Shown here: positions 22,071 to 33,378 of the stretch, in pieces
Numbering within the stretch: position 1 is the first letter of the stretch
Layout of the letters: every line of letters begins with the position of its first letter
Assembly (NCBI GenBank): GCA_016946835.1
Contig: JACVTC010000012.1
Span: forward strand, 602,001-666,000
Direction: 5' to 3'
DNA from: Neocallimastix lanati (nom. inval.)
Taxonomy: Eukaryota > Neocallimastigomycota > Neocallimastigomycetes > Neocallimastigales > Neocallimastigaceae
Length of the DNA: 64,000 nucleotides
Translations under genes and position numbers: made by a program
Notes under the pieces: generated by a model
Told to the model about the DNA's origin: nothing
Databases searched by the model: none
Seen by the model: the letters and a program-made list of their open reading frames with translations, nothing else

Positions 22071-22260
22071 TTTTTGTTAAAATATTGGAAGTGTTCTTCT
22101 AGACTCCGAAGTTATAAATTTCTATTATTAATATAAATAATTTATATTTTACAATTATATACATATATTAAAGATATATTAAAGATATTTTAAAGATATT
22201 TTAAAGATATATTAAAGATATTTTAAAGATCTATATTAAAAAAGTCTATTTAGTATTTTA

Positions 22261-25200
22261 ATGAACTCAATCAGTATGGAAGCTACTAAGGAAGCTGAAG
22301 CGTCAAAATTAATTTCTGCAATTACCGAATTTATTCCCACATTTTTTTCACCTAACGGTGTGTTGGCCCGCAATGAAGACAACACAAAGCTTAATCTAAA
22401 CGAACTAACGGAACAGTGTGAATTGTTCTTTGATGAACATGCCAATTCGTTCCCAAATGACAACTTTAGAAACGCTTTCGTTATCAGCAAACTTTATGGA
22501 CCAGCTAAAAAATGGGGATTATCTCTCAAGGCTGATGGAACACTTAATTCTCTCACCTATGAGGAATTTAAGAGGTTATTGTTAGAAAATTTTGGAGATA
22601 CAAAGGAACAAAGGTTTGTTTTAATTGAAGAACTTTTGAACCTTAAACAGCTTCACCTCGGAAAGGCAGCTTTCTTTACTATTGAATTCAGAAGATTAGC
22701 GTCAAGAATTGGTTGGAACGACGATGTTTTTATTGACCTTATCCGGAGAGGCCTTCTTGAGGAGGTTCGTCTGGAGTTCGATAAAATCGAAAGACCAAAG
22801 ACCCTTTTTGAAGCAACAAATTCAATCATCAGCATCGATAAAAAATGTTTCATTAACAACCTAGCCAAAACAAATAAGTCAACCAACAAGTCGCAAAAAA
22901 GAAAAAGAGATGAGCATCCAAAACAGGAATTCAAGAACAACAAAGTACACAAGAAATTCAGAAAAAATCAAAACAAAGAAAGCATCCTTTCGGCTAACTA
23001 TACACCAAACACCTCAAATTCAATGACCACTACATTTATATTAAATAATAATGGAAAGAAAATGAAAATAAACGTCCTTATTGATTCTGGTTCTGCAAGA
23101 AGTTACATCTGTAGAGACTTTGTAAACGCCAACAGAATTCAATTATCTACTTTGTCTTCACCATTGAACATTCAGTTACCGAACAACAAAAGTATGAATA
23201 TAAGACAAGTAACGAAGAAATTAGGCCTTGCCTTCATGGACCACAAGGAAAGCTATGAATTCTACGTAGCTACCTTACAACTTCAGGGAATATCAGCCAT
23301 CCTTGGAAGAGATTGGTTGAGTATTCATATGCCATACGTAGATTTCAAAAATAATAAGATTTACTTTTTAGAGAACCACTGCGGAAATCACTGCCCTTCA
23401 GCAAAAGGGAATAAATTCATTTTTCACTCTAAAGATGTTACTGCTGCAATTTTGCCAAACAACGAAAACAACAATGTATCAAAAGATAAAACAGAAACAT
23501 ACTCAATATCTGGTGACGAACTTTTTGATATAGATATTTGCGCCGCTTTAGTAAATGAAACTGATAAAGATGAAATTATCAACATATACTATCAAGATTT
23601 GAAAATTGTATTTGAAAAGAAAGAGGCAGACAAATTGCCTCCACATCGTGAATATGATATATCAATTGACCTAGTCCCTGGTGGTCAATTATATTATGGA
23701 CCTGTGTACTCTCTTACGATTGTCGAAATGGAAGCTCTTAAAAACTATTTAAAAGAAAATTTAGATAAGGGGTTTATAAGGAAGTCAAAATCACCTGCTG
23801 GTGCCCCTGTCCTGTTTGTAAAAAAACAAGATGGAAGCTTACGACTCTGCGTTGATTATAGGAAATTAAATTCTATTACAATTAGGAATAGCTACCCTAT
23901 CCCAAGATTGGTTGACTTGATTGAATCGTTTAAGGGGGCAGTAATATTCACTCGTTTGGACCTTCGATCTGCATATAACCTTGTCCGCGTTAAAGAAGGT
24001 CATGAATATTTAACTGCTTTTAGAACACCTTTAGGCCAATTTGAATATCTAGTAATGCCCTTTGGCCTAAGAAATGCCCCCTCGGTGTTTCAAAGATTCA
24101 TCCAGGATGTTTTATCTGATGCAATTGGCATATTTGTTCAAGTATACTTGGATGATATAATAATTTATTCAAAAAGTTTAGACGAACATATTCAACATGT
24201 TCGTAAAATATTGTCGCTTCTAATTAAAAATGGTCTTTACGTGAAATTGGAAAAATGTGATTTTCATGTTAAAGAAACTATTTTTTTAGGGTTTGTGGTG
24301 TCTGTAAATGGTCTTTCAATGGACAGGAATAAGGTTAAAGCTGTTATCGACTGGCCTATCCCAAAAAATATTAAAGAACTCCAAGGGTTTCTAGGACTTT
24401 GTAACTTCTATAGGAAGTTCATAAATAATTTTGCCGAGATCATTGAACCTCTCCGTCGGCTTTTGAAGAAGAACTCTCCCTTCATTTGGGATGTTAGGGC
24501 AGACAATGCTTTCAACAAACTCAAAGAAGCTTTTACGACGGAAGAAATCCTAGTTTATCCAGATCCAGAGAAAGAATTCTTTGTAGAAACGGACGCTAGC
24601 AATTTCGCTGTTGGTTGTGTTTTATCCCAAATTAGTAACAAAGACAATAAACTCCATCCGGTTGCTTTCTACTCTAGGTCCTTGTCTTCTGCTGAAATCA
24701 ATTATACTATTTATGACAAGGAATTACTTGCAATAATCGTAGCTTTTGAAACCTGGCGCCATCACCTAGAAGGTGCTAAATTTCCAGTACAAGTAGTCAC
24801 AGATCACAGAAATCTGTTATATTTTAAGCAACCTCAAAAATTAAACCAAAGACAAATTAGATGGAGTCTCTTTCTCTCAAAGTTCACTTATAGGATTTCA
24901 TTTCGCTCCGGTATTAAGAGTGGTAAACCTGACTCTTTATCAAGACGCCCTGATTACGTCAACAAGGATTCGACCAATGAAGGTTATCCTCTGTTAGATG
25001 AAGAGATATTTTGTTGTGCACCTTCTGACAACTTAAAAGCCTTAATTGAAGCTCAGAAGTCTGACACATACTGTAAGGATACACTCAATAAAATTAAAAC
25101 AAGGTCAAATGAAGTAAAAAGTTCGCTTTTTACCATCGTCGAAGGGGTTCTGCATTTTCAGAACCGAATAATTGTCCCTTCTTCACTCAAGGCCAAGGTA

Positions 25201-26256
25201 TTGAAAATGTATCATGATGGTCCAACTAATGGTCACCAAGGAGTAGATAAAACTTTTGAAAAATTAAGAAGAAATTATTGGTGGCCAAATATGAAAAAAG
25301 ACATCAAGAATTACATATCCTCATGCGATGTTTGTGGAAGAAATAAGCTCCGAAGACACAAGCCATATGGTAAAATACAACCTTTACCGGTTCCCAGTAG
25401 ACCTTGGGAAATAATTGGCGTTGACTTTATCACTTCACTTCCCAGTTCGCAAGATTGTACATGTTTAATGGTTGTAGCTGACCATCTGACCAAAATGATT
25501 CACCTTGTCCCTTGTTCTGATGTTCCCTCCGCTGATCTGACGGCCAAAATGCTTCTATTCAATGTTTTTCGCTACCATGGATTCCCTAAAATAATTGTTT
25601 CGGACCATGGTTCTCAATTTTCATCAGAATTTTGGACTTCGTTGTGCTCTGCTATTAACGCTAATCCAAGACTTGCCACAGCTCACCATCAACAATCCAA
25701 TGGACAAATTGAGCGTGCAAATTCAGTAATTGAGCAGTATCTCCGATGTTATTGTTCAACGTCCCAAAATGAATGGTGTTATTATGTTCCTTTATGTGAA
25801 ATGGCCTATAACAACTCCCTGCATAAGTCCATAGGTAAATCACCATTCTTTGCTAATTATGGCTTTAATCCTTCCTGTACTATAGAGTCGCCTCCTGTTC
25901 TTCTAAAGGATAATGCTTCCGCTTTAACCAGGGATTGGTCCTCACATTTCGAAGCATTGAAGAGACACTTACAAAAAGCTAAAGAAAATTTTAAGAAGTT
26001 TGGAGATTCGAAGAAAGCTACAGGACCTTCATTCAAAGTAAATGATTTTGTATGGCTAAAAAGATATTATTTTACAAATGAGCCATCCAAAAAACTTTCT
26101 TCACAATATCTTGGGCCGTTTAGAGTTTTGGAAGTGAGGGAGAGAATGAATTACCGGTTAGATTTGCCAGAAAATCTACATTTACATCCGGTATTTCATG
26201 TTTCCCAGTTGGAGCCTTATACAAAAAGAAATCCGGAACTAGTGGATGCATCATAA
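22261..26256 (+). CDS. E1 Gag-Pol polyprotein (Gag, protease, RT, RNase H, integrase)
   Basis: A single 1331-residue frame. Gag covers roughly residues 1-240 and ends in a Lys/Arg-rich patch rather than a CCHC knuckle. The aspartic protease has DSGS near 275. The RT has YLDD at 629-632 after VMPFGLRNAPSVFQRF. RNase H starts at ETDAS (Asp 778) and includes TDHRNLLYF. The integrase has an H-H-C-C zinc region near 985-1015 and catalytic D1055, D1115 and E1151, the last two 35 residues apart as expected. The C-terminus has LGPFRVLEV and HPVFHVSQLEPY, typical of chromovirus integrases. It then stops 12 residues later, so the usual chromodomain is absent. The ATG at 22261 is in frame with a second Met six codons on. 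E2 aligns closely throughout. Confidence 0.95.
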   Translation: MNSISMEATKEAEASKLISAITEFIPTFFSPNGVLARNEDNTKLNLNELTEQCELFFDEHANSFPNDNFRNAFVISKLYGPAKKWGLSLKADGTLNSLTYEEFKRLLLENFGDTKEQRFVLIEELLNLKQLHLGKAAFFTIEFRRLASRIGWNDDVFIDLIRRGLLEEVRLEFDKIERPKTLFEATNSIISIDKKCFINNLAKTNKSTNKSQKRKRDEHPKQEFKNNKVHKKFRKNQNKESILSANYTPNTSNSMTTTFILNNNGKKMKINVLIDSGSARSYICRDFVNANRIQLSTLSSPLNIQLPNNKSMNIRQVTKKLGLAFMDHKESYEFYVATLQLQGISAILGRDWLSIHMPYVDFKNNKIYFLENHCGNHCPSAKGNKFIFHSKDVTAAILPNNENNNVSKDKTETYSISGDELFDIDICAALVNETDKDEIINIYYQDLKIVFEKKEADKLPPHREYDISIDLVPGGQLYYGPVYSLTIVEMEALKNYLKENLDKGFIRKSKSPAGAPVLFVKKQDGSLRLCVDYRKLNSITIRNSYPIPRLVDLIESFKGAVIFTRLDLRSAYNLVRVKEGHEYLTAFRTPLGQFEYLVMPFGLRNAPSVFQRFIQDVLSDAIGIFVQVYLDDIIIYSKSLDEHIQHVRKILSLLIKNGLYVKLEKCDFHVKETIFLGFVVSVNGLSMDRNKVKAVIDWPIPKNIKELQGFLGLCNFYRKFINNFAEIIEPLRRLLKKNSPFIWDVRADNAFNKLKEAFTTEEILVYPDPEKEFFVETDASNFAVGCVLSQISNKDNKLHPVAFYSRSLSSAEINYTIYDKELLAIIVAFETWRHHLEGAKFPVQVVTDHRNLLYFKQPQKLNQRQIRWSLFLSKFTYRISFRSGIKSGKPDSLSRRPDYVNKDSTNEGYPLLDEEIFCCAPSDNLKALIEAQKSDTYCKDTLNKIKTRSNEVKSSLFTIVEGVLHFQNRIIVPSSLKAKVLKMYHDGPTNGHQGVDKTFEKLRRNYWWPNMKKDIKNYISSCDVCGRNKLRRHKPYGKIQPLPVPSRPWEIIGVDFITSLPSSQDCTCLMVVADHLTKMIHLVPCSDVPSADLTAKMLLFNVFRYHGFPKIIVSDHGSQFSSEFWTSLCSAINANPRLATAHHQQSNGQIERANSVIEQYLRCYCSTSQNEWCYYVPLCEMAYNNSLHKSIGKSPFFANYGFNPSCTIESPPVLLKDNASALTRDWSSHFEALKRHLQKAKENFKKFGDSKKATGPSFKVNDFVWLKRYYFTNEPSKKLSSQYLGPFRVLEVRERMNYRLDLPENLHLHPVFHVSQLEPYTKRNPELVDAS

Positions 26257-26266
26257 GGAGGTGCAA

Positions 26267-27061
26267 TGTAAGAAATTGATATAAATTTTTATAATTTATT
26301 TCTATTTCTTATTAATTAATAATTATTTCATAATTATTATTCTTTAAAAAAAATTTATTTCATTTAAAAACAATTATACCAATTAATGTATTAATTGTTA
26401 TATGAAAAAATGTATTTAATATAACTTCTGTATTATTTCATAGAAAAAATGTATTTAATAAAATTTCTGCATTATTTTATCCTTCTCTTTTTTATCCTTT
26501 TTCTTTTTAATTCTTTTAGTTATTAAAATCGGTTATTAAAGTTTTTCCGATTAATTATAATTGGTTTTATTTAATAACACGATGATCAATAAGTATAGAT
26601 TATTGATCAAAAAATCTTTCCAGTTTTTTCTTCTAATCTTTTTCTGGAAAGAATCATTGTTAAGATTAGAAAAATACATTTATTTTTGTAAAAATATAAA
26701 TAGCTGTTGATTTTCGTCTTTAGAAAATCAAGAGTTATTATTTTAAGAAAAATATAATAACAATAAAAGACATTAATATTTCAATTAATATAAAATAGTT
26801 ATTTTAAAATTTGTCAAAAAAAAAAAATAATAAAATATTTAATAATAAAATAGATTAATAAAGTTCTTTTGATAAAAACATATTTTATTTCTCATTCATT
26901 TAAGGTCTATTATATTTTCTTATAATAAACTCTAATTTTAAAGATAAGTATTAAATTCTTATTTTTATTTTAATTTTTATTTTACTTTTTTATTTAATCT
27001 TAATAGTTTAGTTAATATTAATTATAAATAATAATTTCTATAATTTATAGAAATTATTACA
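26267..27061 (+). repeat. E1 3' LTR
   Basis: Same length as the 5' LTR, with no difference seen on reading them side by side. It starts 10 bp after the gag-pol stop codon, whose last bases merge with the polypurine tract. Confidence 0.95.
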
Positions 27062-27064
27062 CCT

Positions 27065-27852
27065 TAATACAGAATGAACAAATAATACTAATTGTGCTAG
27101 AATAATATAAATTATTCTAACCTTATAGATTATTCTATTCTATATAATTGGAACTTTCCAATATTCTTCAAATATTACTAAATAGAAATCTTAAGTTAAT
27201 AAATCACTAATTAACTTATAATTCCTTTTTGAATTATCGATCCGATTCCATTATAATGTATTAAAAATCTTTAGCCAAGAATATTGTCCTTGCCCACTTA
27301 ATATATTAATATTATATTTCTTTTGTATTATGTTATATTGAAAATAATCAAATCTATTTAATTAGTTATTAAAATTTTCGTTATCAATTTAAATTTATTT
27401 TTAATTACTAAATTTAACTAAACCACAATAAAATATTCTGTATAATCTCTTTATTTTTATTTTATATATATTAGTATTAAACTATTATTAAATAATTAAT
27501 AATTCAATAATATATAACTACTATTTATAACAATAATATTATTAACTAAAATAATAATTCAATTTCAATTTAAATGTTTTATTTATAAAAATAATTAGTA
27601 ATTAGTTTATTAAAAAAATAGTTAGGCTTTACAAATTTTAAATTGATAAAAAAATATAAATACATGTAATTTTAGTGAAATAAAATATAATCAATAACTT
27701 TCTTTTTATTAAATAAATAATTATATTATTATTTTTCTTTTATAAATTTAAATAAATAAATATTGATTTTAAAACAAATTATTTTTTTTTATTGTAATTT
27801 TATTATTTGTGTTAATTATTATTATATTCCTAAAATTATATGAACCATACCA
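27065..27852 (+). repeat. LTR-like element BB
   Basis: Runs TAATACAGAATGAAC..GAACCATACCA. On its right is CCCT, the same four bases that sit next to tRNA-Cys before E1 (20587-20590). E1's 5-bp duplication CCTTA covers CCT plus BB's first two bases, so E1 entered exactly at the tRNA/BB junction. Non-coding. Confidence 0.55.
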
Positions 27853-27856
27853 CCCT

Positions 27857-29078
27857 TGATACGGGGTGTCACTAAATACCTTGTATTTCCTATTAAATAC
27901 TCTTAATAATAATAAAATAAAATTATTATTAAATATTCTTATTAAAATCTTTTATAATAAAAATTATTAAATATTCTTATAAAATTCTTTTATTAATATC
28001 AAATCTAATAAAAATTATTATTAAATATTCTTATAAAATTCTTTTATTAATATCAAATCTAATAAAAATTATTATTAAATATTCTTATTAAAATCTTTTA
28101 TTAATATCAAATATAATAAAAATTATTATTAAATATTCTTATTAAAATCTTTTATAATAAAAATTATTATTAAATATTCTTATAAAAATCTTTTATTAAT
28201 ATTAAATACAATAATAATTATTATTAAATATTCTTATTAAAATCTTTTATTAATATCAAATATAATAAAAATTATTATTAAATATTCTTATTAAAATCTT
28301 TTATAATAAAAATTATTATTAAATATTCTTATAAAATTCTTTTATTAATATCAAATATAATAAAAATTATTATTAAATATTCTTATAAAATTCTTTTATT
28401 AATATTAAATATAATAAAAATTATTATTAAATATTCTTATTAAAAATTATATAATATTTAAATCATTATTAATTCTTATTTTTATATTAAGAATAATAAA
28501 AACCTATTTCAATAAATATTTGATATAAAATACAGAATTATAAGTTTCTGTATAATATTTTCTAAACCTTTGAAATAAACTAAAAATAAATCAAAAATCA
28601 AAAATAAATTAAATCTTTATTAAAAATAAAAATGAACTAAAATACAGAAAATATCAATTCTGTATAATTCTCTCTCTGAAAAACAATATCAAGAAGAAGC
28701 TACCGCCCGGAATACCCTTCGTGATACAATCTCTAAATTAATTTTTTATATTTTAATTTAATAAATGTTATTTTTTTTTTTAAAAAAATAATTTAAAATA
28801 ATAATTAAAAATTAAAATAAAATAGTTATAATAGTTTTTTTTTATAAAGAATATATTAATAATAAATAAAATGTATTAAAATAAAAGTATAAAAAGAAGA
28901 ATAAATTTCTTTCTTTTTAATACTTGGAACAAATAATTTTAATTTTAAATTTAAATAAAGAATATTTTAAAATTTAATTTTTTTTTCCTTGTTTCCAAAC
29001 TTATTTTTATAGTTATGTGTTAATATTTATTTTTTTTTTGTTTTGAATATCTTAGTGTTTCAACCCCAGCCCGTATCA
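27857..29078 (+). repeat. Solo LTR T1 (TGATACGGG family)
   Basis: Begins TGATACGGGGTGTCAC and ends AGCCCGTATCA, giving 9-bp inverted ends. It is flanked by CCCT on both sides (27853-27856 and 29079-29082). The left half is an array of roughly 56-bp AT-rich units (about 27900-28440). A GC patch, GAAGCTACCGCCCGGAAT, follows, then a TATAAAAAGAAG promoter-like motif. Members T2-T4 are colinear. TG..CA ends and short duplications favour a solo LTR over a DNA transposon. Confidence 0.75.
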
Positions 29079-29082
29079 CCCT

Positions 29083-30466
29083 TGATAAATAACCAAATTA
29101 TAAATTAAGAAAAATCAATAAAATGGAATAATATGTTAAGATTTTGATATAATTTATAGTTTAAATTTAAATAAAATAATATGTTCTATTAAAAAATATT
29201 CACTAAGTCGATATGTCTATATAGTAATATACTATATAGATATATAATAAAAATAATAAATATTTAAATGTTTAGTTTAATAAAAATTTATTTATAATAA
29301 ACTTTGATAATTAGAATTATCAAATTAATTTAATTTTAAATTAGTTTATTTTATTTAATAATAAAATATGTATAATATATTACTATTAAGGTAATTTTAC
29401 AATAACCTTACAAAGAACATAAAAGATAGATTTTTACATCTTTCTTTTATACTTTATAAGTTACATAATAATAATATTTAATTATAAGATAATAATAATA
29501 TAAATAATAATAAAATATAAGGATAAATTTAATTATATAATTAATTTGATTAATTGAATTTAATATAGATATGTTGTAAACATATATAAAAACATAATAT
29601 AAATAAAATACACGTGACGTCAAATGTATCATTGAAATTAATTATTAATATAAACCTTATTTATTAATATTCTCAGAATTATTAGGCCTAAGATAACCCT
29701 TTAAATATTAAACAAGAATTTATATTAATTATTAATTATTTAAATATATATATTATTTATAATTAAATAAATAATATTTTTAATAATTGAAATGTAAATA
29801 ACTGAAATTGAGATTTCAATTAAGTTATAATTTCAACATAATAACCCTCTTCATTAGTTATTGATAATTATAAAATAATATTTTAATAAAAATAAATTAA
29901 AAGATTTAAAATTATTAAATAAATATTATTTTAATTTAAAGAACAATGTATTTAATATTAAATTATTCTTTTATTTTACTTTAACGATTTTAAATTAAAT
30001 CTCAGTTTAAATTGATATTAATATTAATTAAAAAGAAACTTATTAATAATAACAAAATTGTTTATTTTATCTTAAAAGTGTTTACTTAAAATAATTATAT
30101 AGTTTTATTTTAAATAATTTAAACTTAAAAGAAAAATATAAAAACATGTAAATATTTCTTTAAAAATAAAAAAATCAGAATTCAAGAATTAAAAATTTAA
30201 AATTTAAGTTTTAATAAATTATTTTCTTTTATTCTCATTTTTTTTAAATACTTTTTATTAAGAATATAAATATTCAAAAAAAAAAGTACAATTTTATATT
30301 AATAAATAAAGTTTTATTATAAAAAAAAAAAACAAATATTCTTTTCTTACTTTAAACTTTAGTGTTTTAATCAACATTTTTGTGTTAATAACTACCTTTT
30401 TAATTGACACATTATTATTACTTTTAGAAGTAAATTCTAAATTAAGATAATAATCAGCATTTGTCA
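29083..30466 (-). repeat. LTR-like element CC, inverted relative to U
   Basis: Begins TGATAAATAACC and ends TTTGTCA. Read on the minus strand it has the same order of landmarks as U (GTTATTATGTTGAAATT, TTAGGCCTAA, ACGTG), strongly diverged. Its right end, read in reverse, matches the start of element AA (TTATTATCTTAATTTAGAAT). The open frame inside at 29447-29632 is low-complexity Tyr/Ile and not a gene. Confidence 0.4.
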
Positions 30467-30473
30467 CGCCCTG

Positions 30474-31334
30474 TGTAAGAATCTATAATTATTTGCTAAC
30501 AAATAATTATATTTTCTTAGTTAAGTTATTATAACTATAACTTTATTTAATTATATATAATATTTATTCATTAAATTTATTAAATTTAATTTTAAATATT
30601 CATTAATTTAACAAAATTTATTTAATTAATTTTAAATAATATATTTACAACATATTAATTTCTCTACTGTAACTAATGTATTCTGTATTGTATTGTAATC
30701 TGTATTTTATAATGTATTCTGTATTTTATTAACTATTTAATTTTATATTTTTTATATAAGGATAAATTATATGATCGAAATATCTTTTATTATTTTATTC
30801 TTTTATTTTCGATCATTAGATTAGATTGAAAAATCGGTTAATTAAGATTTTTCCCAATTACTTTTAGAAGTAATCGTTTTTACTTAATTAATGCGATGAT
30901 CGATATGGATAGAATATTGATCGAAAACTTATCTAGGTTTTTCTATCTAATCTTTTCCTAGATAAGAGATTTGTTAAGATTAGAAAACCCTTTCTTATTT
31001 AACCTTATTTTCATAAAAAAATATAAATAAGGCTCTTGAGTTCTCTTTGAGAAATCAAGAGTTATTATTATAAAAACATAGTTATAATAGTAACACTTTT
31101 ATATTTTTAACTTTAATAAATTAATAAAATATTTTATTCTAAAAACATATTTTTAAAATCAAATTTCTACAAATAATTCTTCTTTTGCTTTTCGTGTTAT
31201 TATTATAATTAATTTTATAATAAACTCTATAGGTAAAAAAATTTATTTTATTTTATTTTCTCAACTTAATGAATTAGTCGTTAAGTTGTAGTTAATAATT
31301 ATATTTTGAGTTAGTTCTTAATAGAATTATTACA
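30474..31334 (+). repeat. Solo LTR e (TGTAAG family)
   Basis: Runs TGTAAGAATCTATAATT..ATTATTACA with flanks CCCTG and CTCTG (four of five identical). It carries TATAAATAAGG and the CTCTTGAG/ATCAAGAG hairpin. It is closely related to LTR a in the opposite orientation and to the LTRs of E2. Confidence 0.8.
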
Positions 31335-31337
31335 CTC

Positions 31338-32615
31338 TGATACAGGGTGTCACTAAATACCTTGTATTTCCTATTAAATACTCTTAATAATAATAAAATA
31401 AAAACTATTATTAAATCTTATTATTAAAATCTTTTATTAATATCAAATATAATAAAAATTATTATTAAATACTCTTTGAATTTTTTTTATTAATATCAAA
31501 TATAATAAAAATTATTAAATACTCTTATTAATTTCTTTTATTAATATTAAATATAATAAAAATTATTATTAAATATTCTTATTAAATATTCTTTTATTAA
31601 TATCAAATATAATAAAAATTATTAAATACTCTTATTAATTTCTTTTATTAATATTAAATATAATAAAAATTATTATTAAATATTCTTATTAAATATTCTT
31701 TTATTAATATCAAATATAATAAAAATTATTATTAAATACTCTTGTTAATTTCTTTTATTAATATTAAATATAATAAAAATTATTATTAAATATTCTTTAT
31801 TTAATATCAAATCTAATAAAAATTATTATTAAATATTCTTATTAATTTCTTTTATTAATATCAATATAATAAAAATTATTATTAAATATTCTAATAAAAA
31901 TCTTTTATTAATATTAAATATAATAAAAATTATTACTAAATATTCTTATTAATAATTATATATAATTTAAATCATTACTAATTCTTATTTTTATATTAAG
32001 TTTAATAAAAACCTATTTCAATACATATTTGATATAAAATACAGAATTATAAGTTTCTGTATAATATTTTCTAAACCTTTGAAATAAACTAAAAATAAAA
32101 CAAAAAACAAAAATAAATTAAATCTTTATTAAAATAAAAATGAACTAAAATACAGAAGAATTCCAATAATAAAAATGATATAAAATACAGAAAATATCAA
32201 TTCTGTATAATTCTCTCTCTGAAAAACAATATCAAGAAGAAGCTACCGCCCGGAATGCCCTTCGAGATACAATCTCTAAATTAATTTTTATATTTTAATT
32301 TAATAAATGTTATTTTTTTTTTTAAAAAAAATAATTTAAAATAATAGTTAAAAATTAAAATAAAATAGTAATAATAGTTTTTTTTTATAAAGAATATATT
32401 ATTAATAAATAAAATGTATTAAAATAAAATTATAAAAGAAGAATAAATTTCTTTCTTTTTAATACTTGGAACAAATAATTTTAATTTTAAATTTAAATAA
32501 AGAATATTTTAAAATTTAATTTTTTTCTTGTTTCCAAATTTATTTTTATAGTTATGTGTTAATATTTATTTTTTTTGTTTTGAATATCTTAGTATTTCAA
32601 CCCCAGCCCGTATCA
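31338..32615 (+). repeat. Solo LTR T2 (TGATACGGG family)
   Basis: Starts TGATACAGGGTGTC and ends CCCGTATCA, with CTC on both sides. The repeat array spans about 31390-31940, followed by the GAAGCTACCGCCCGGAAT patch. It has one base change in the left terminal repeat compared with T1. Confidence 0.7.
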
Positions 32616-32618
32616 CTC

Positions 32619-32958
32619 TGATACGGTACCACACTAAAAACATTATTAGGAATAGTTTTAGAAATTAGTTAGAGTAATAAATTAAAAATAAATAATGATT
32701 GGTAGATAATTAAATTAGACTAAATAGTTAGATACATATTTTGATAATTCATTAAGAATTAAACGGGGAGTTCTTTGTTATAATAGAGGAAATATATAAT
32801 AAAGATACTTCGAAATAACAGGTTTATTATTAGAAGATATAATAGTTGATAGAGTAATAAATATTAATTATTAAGTGTATAATTAGATAGTTAGTGAGAA
32901 AGATAATAATAAATATATAACTTGTATTTTTATATTTTTGTAAACATTAAGAATAATG
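32619..32958 (+). repeat. Truncated LTR-like fragment
   Basis: Starts TGATACGGTACCACAC directly after a CTC spacer and runs into the LINE-C poly(T) without a recognisable end. It is probably the left end of another TGNTACGG element cut by later rearrangement. Confidence 0.35.
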
Positions 32959-33378
32959 TTTTTTTTTTTTTTTTTTTTTTTTTTAACGGCAGCAAACTTG
33001 TTTCATCTTTATTAATTAAATATTTGATAAAATACATGTAATAAAATAAAAAAAAAATAGAAAAAAGATAAAAAAATAAACAAAAAATAAAACACAAAAT
33101 AAAATAAAATAATAGTATAATATATTCTAGTTTCATTTAATTAATATTTGTAAGACTTCACAAGGGCATTATTATACTGAAGTATAATAATTAATTTTGA
33201 CTTCGCAATGTTAATCCTAATTTTAAGATACAAAATTATGATCTTCATTGGTTGCGCTATCCCTGCTGGCCTGTCTTACTGTTTCTTCGGCATTGACGCT
33301 CTTGGTAGTAGTAGTATGATTCGATTTGAACCTATTGAACAATGACCATTGCTGGCCAATAGCAATAGGTATAATCGA

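Larger units (their letters stand above)
20593..27061 (+). mobile_element. E1, intact Ty3/Gypsy (chromovirus-like) retrotransposon
   Basis: The two 795-bp LTRs (20593-21387 and 26267-27061) show no difference that I can find. The 5-bp target duplication is CCTTA (20588-20592 and 27062-27066). One uninterrupted gag-pol ORF lies between them. A purine-rich tract (AAGGAGG, 26255-26261) precedes the 3' LTR. Identical LTRs and an open frame point to a recent and possibly still active insertion. It transcribes away from tRNA-Cys. The pol resembles the Tf1/sushi-type chromoviruses. Confidence 0.95.

Noticed and set aside
22236-25846. Minus-strand and alternative-frame ORFs over E1 gag-pol (22236-22490, 22653-22952, 25311-25493, 25661-25846)
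   Set aside because: They are shadows of the E1 coding frame.
27900-28440. CRISPR-like array in T1 (also in T2-T4)
   Set aside because: The units are degenerate throughout with no constant repeat and unique spacer, and the host is eukaryotic.
27857-29078. T family as DNA transposons with 9-bp terminal inverted repeats
   Set aside because: TG..CA ends, 4-bp duplications, a promoter-like TATA and the company of LTR elements favour solo LTRs. A DNA element is not fully excluded.
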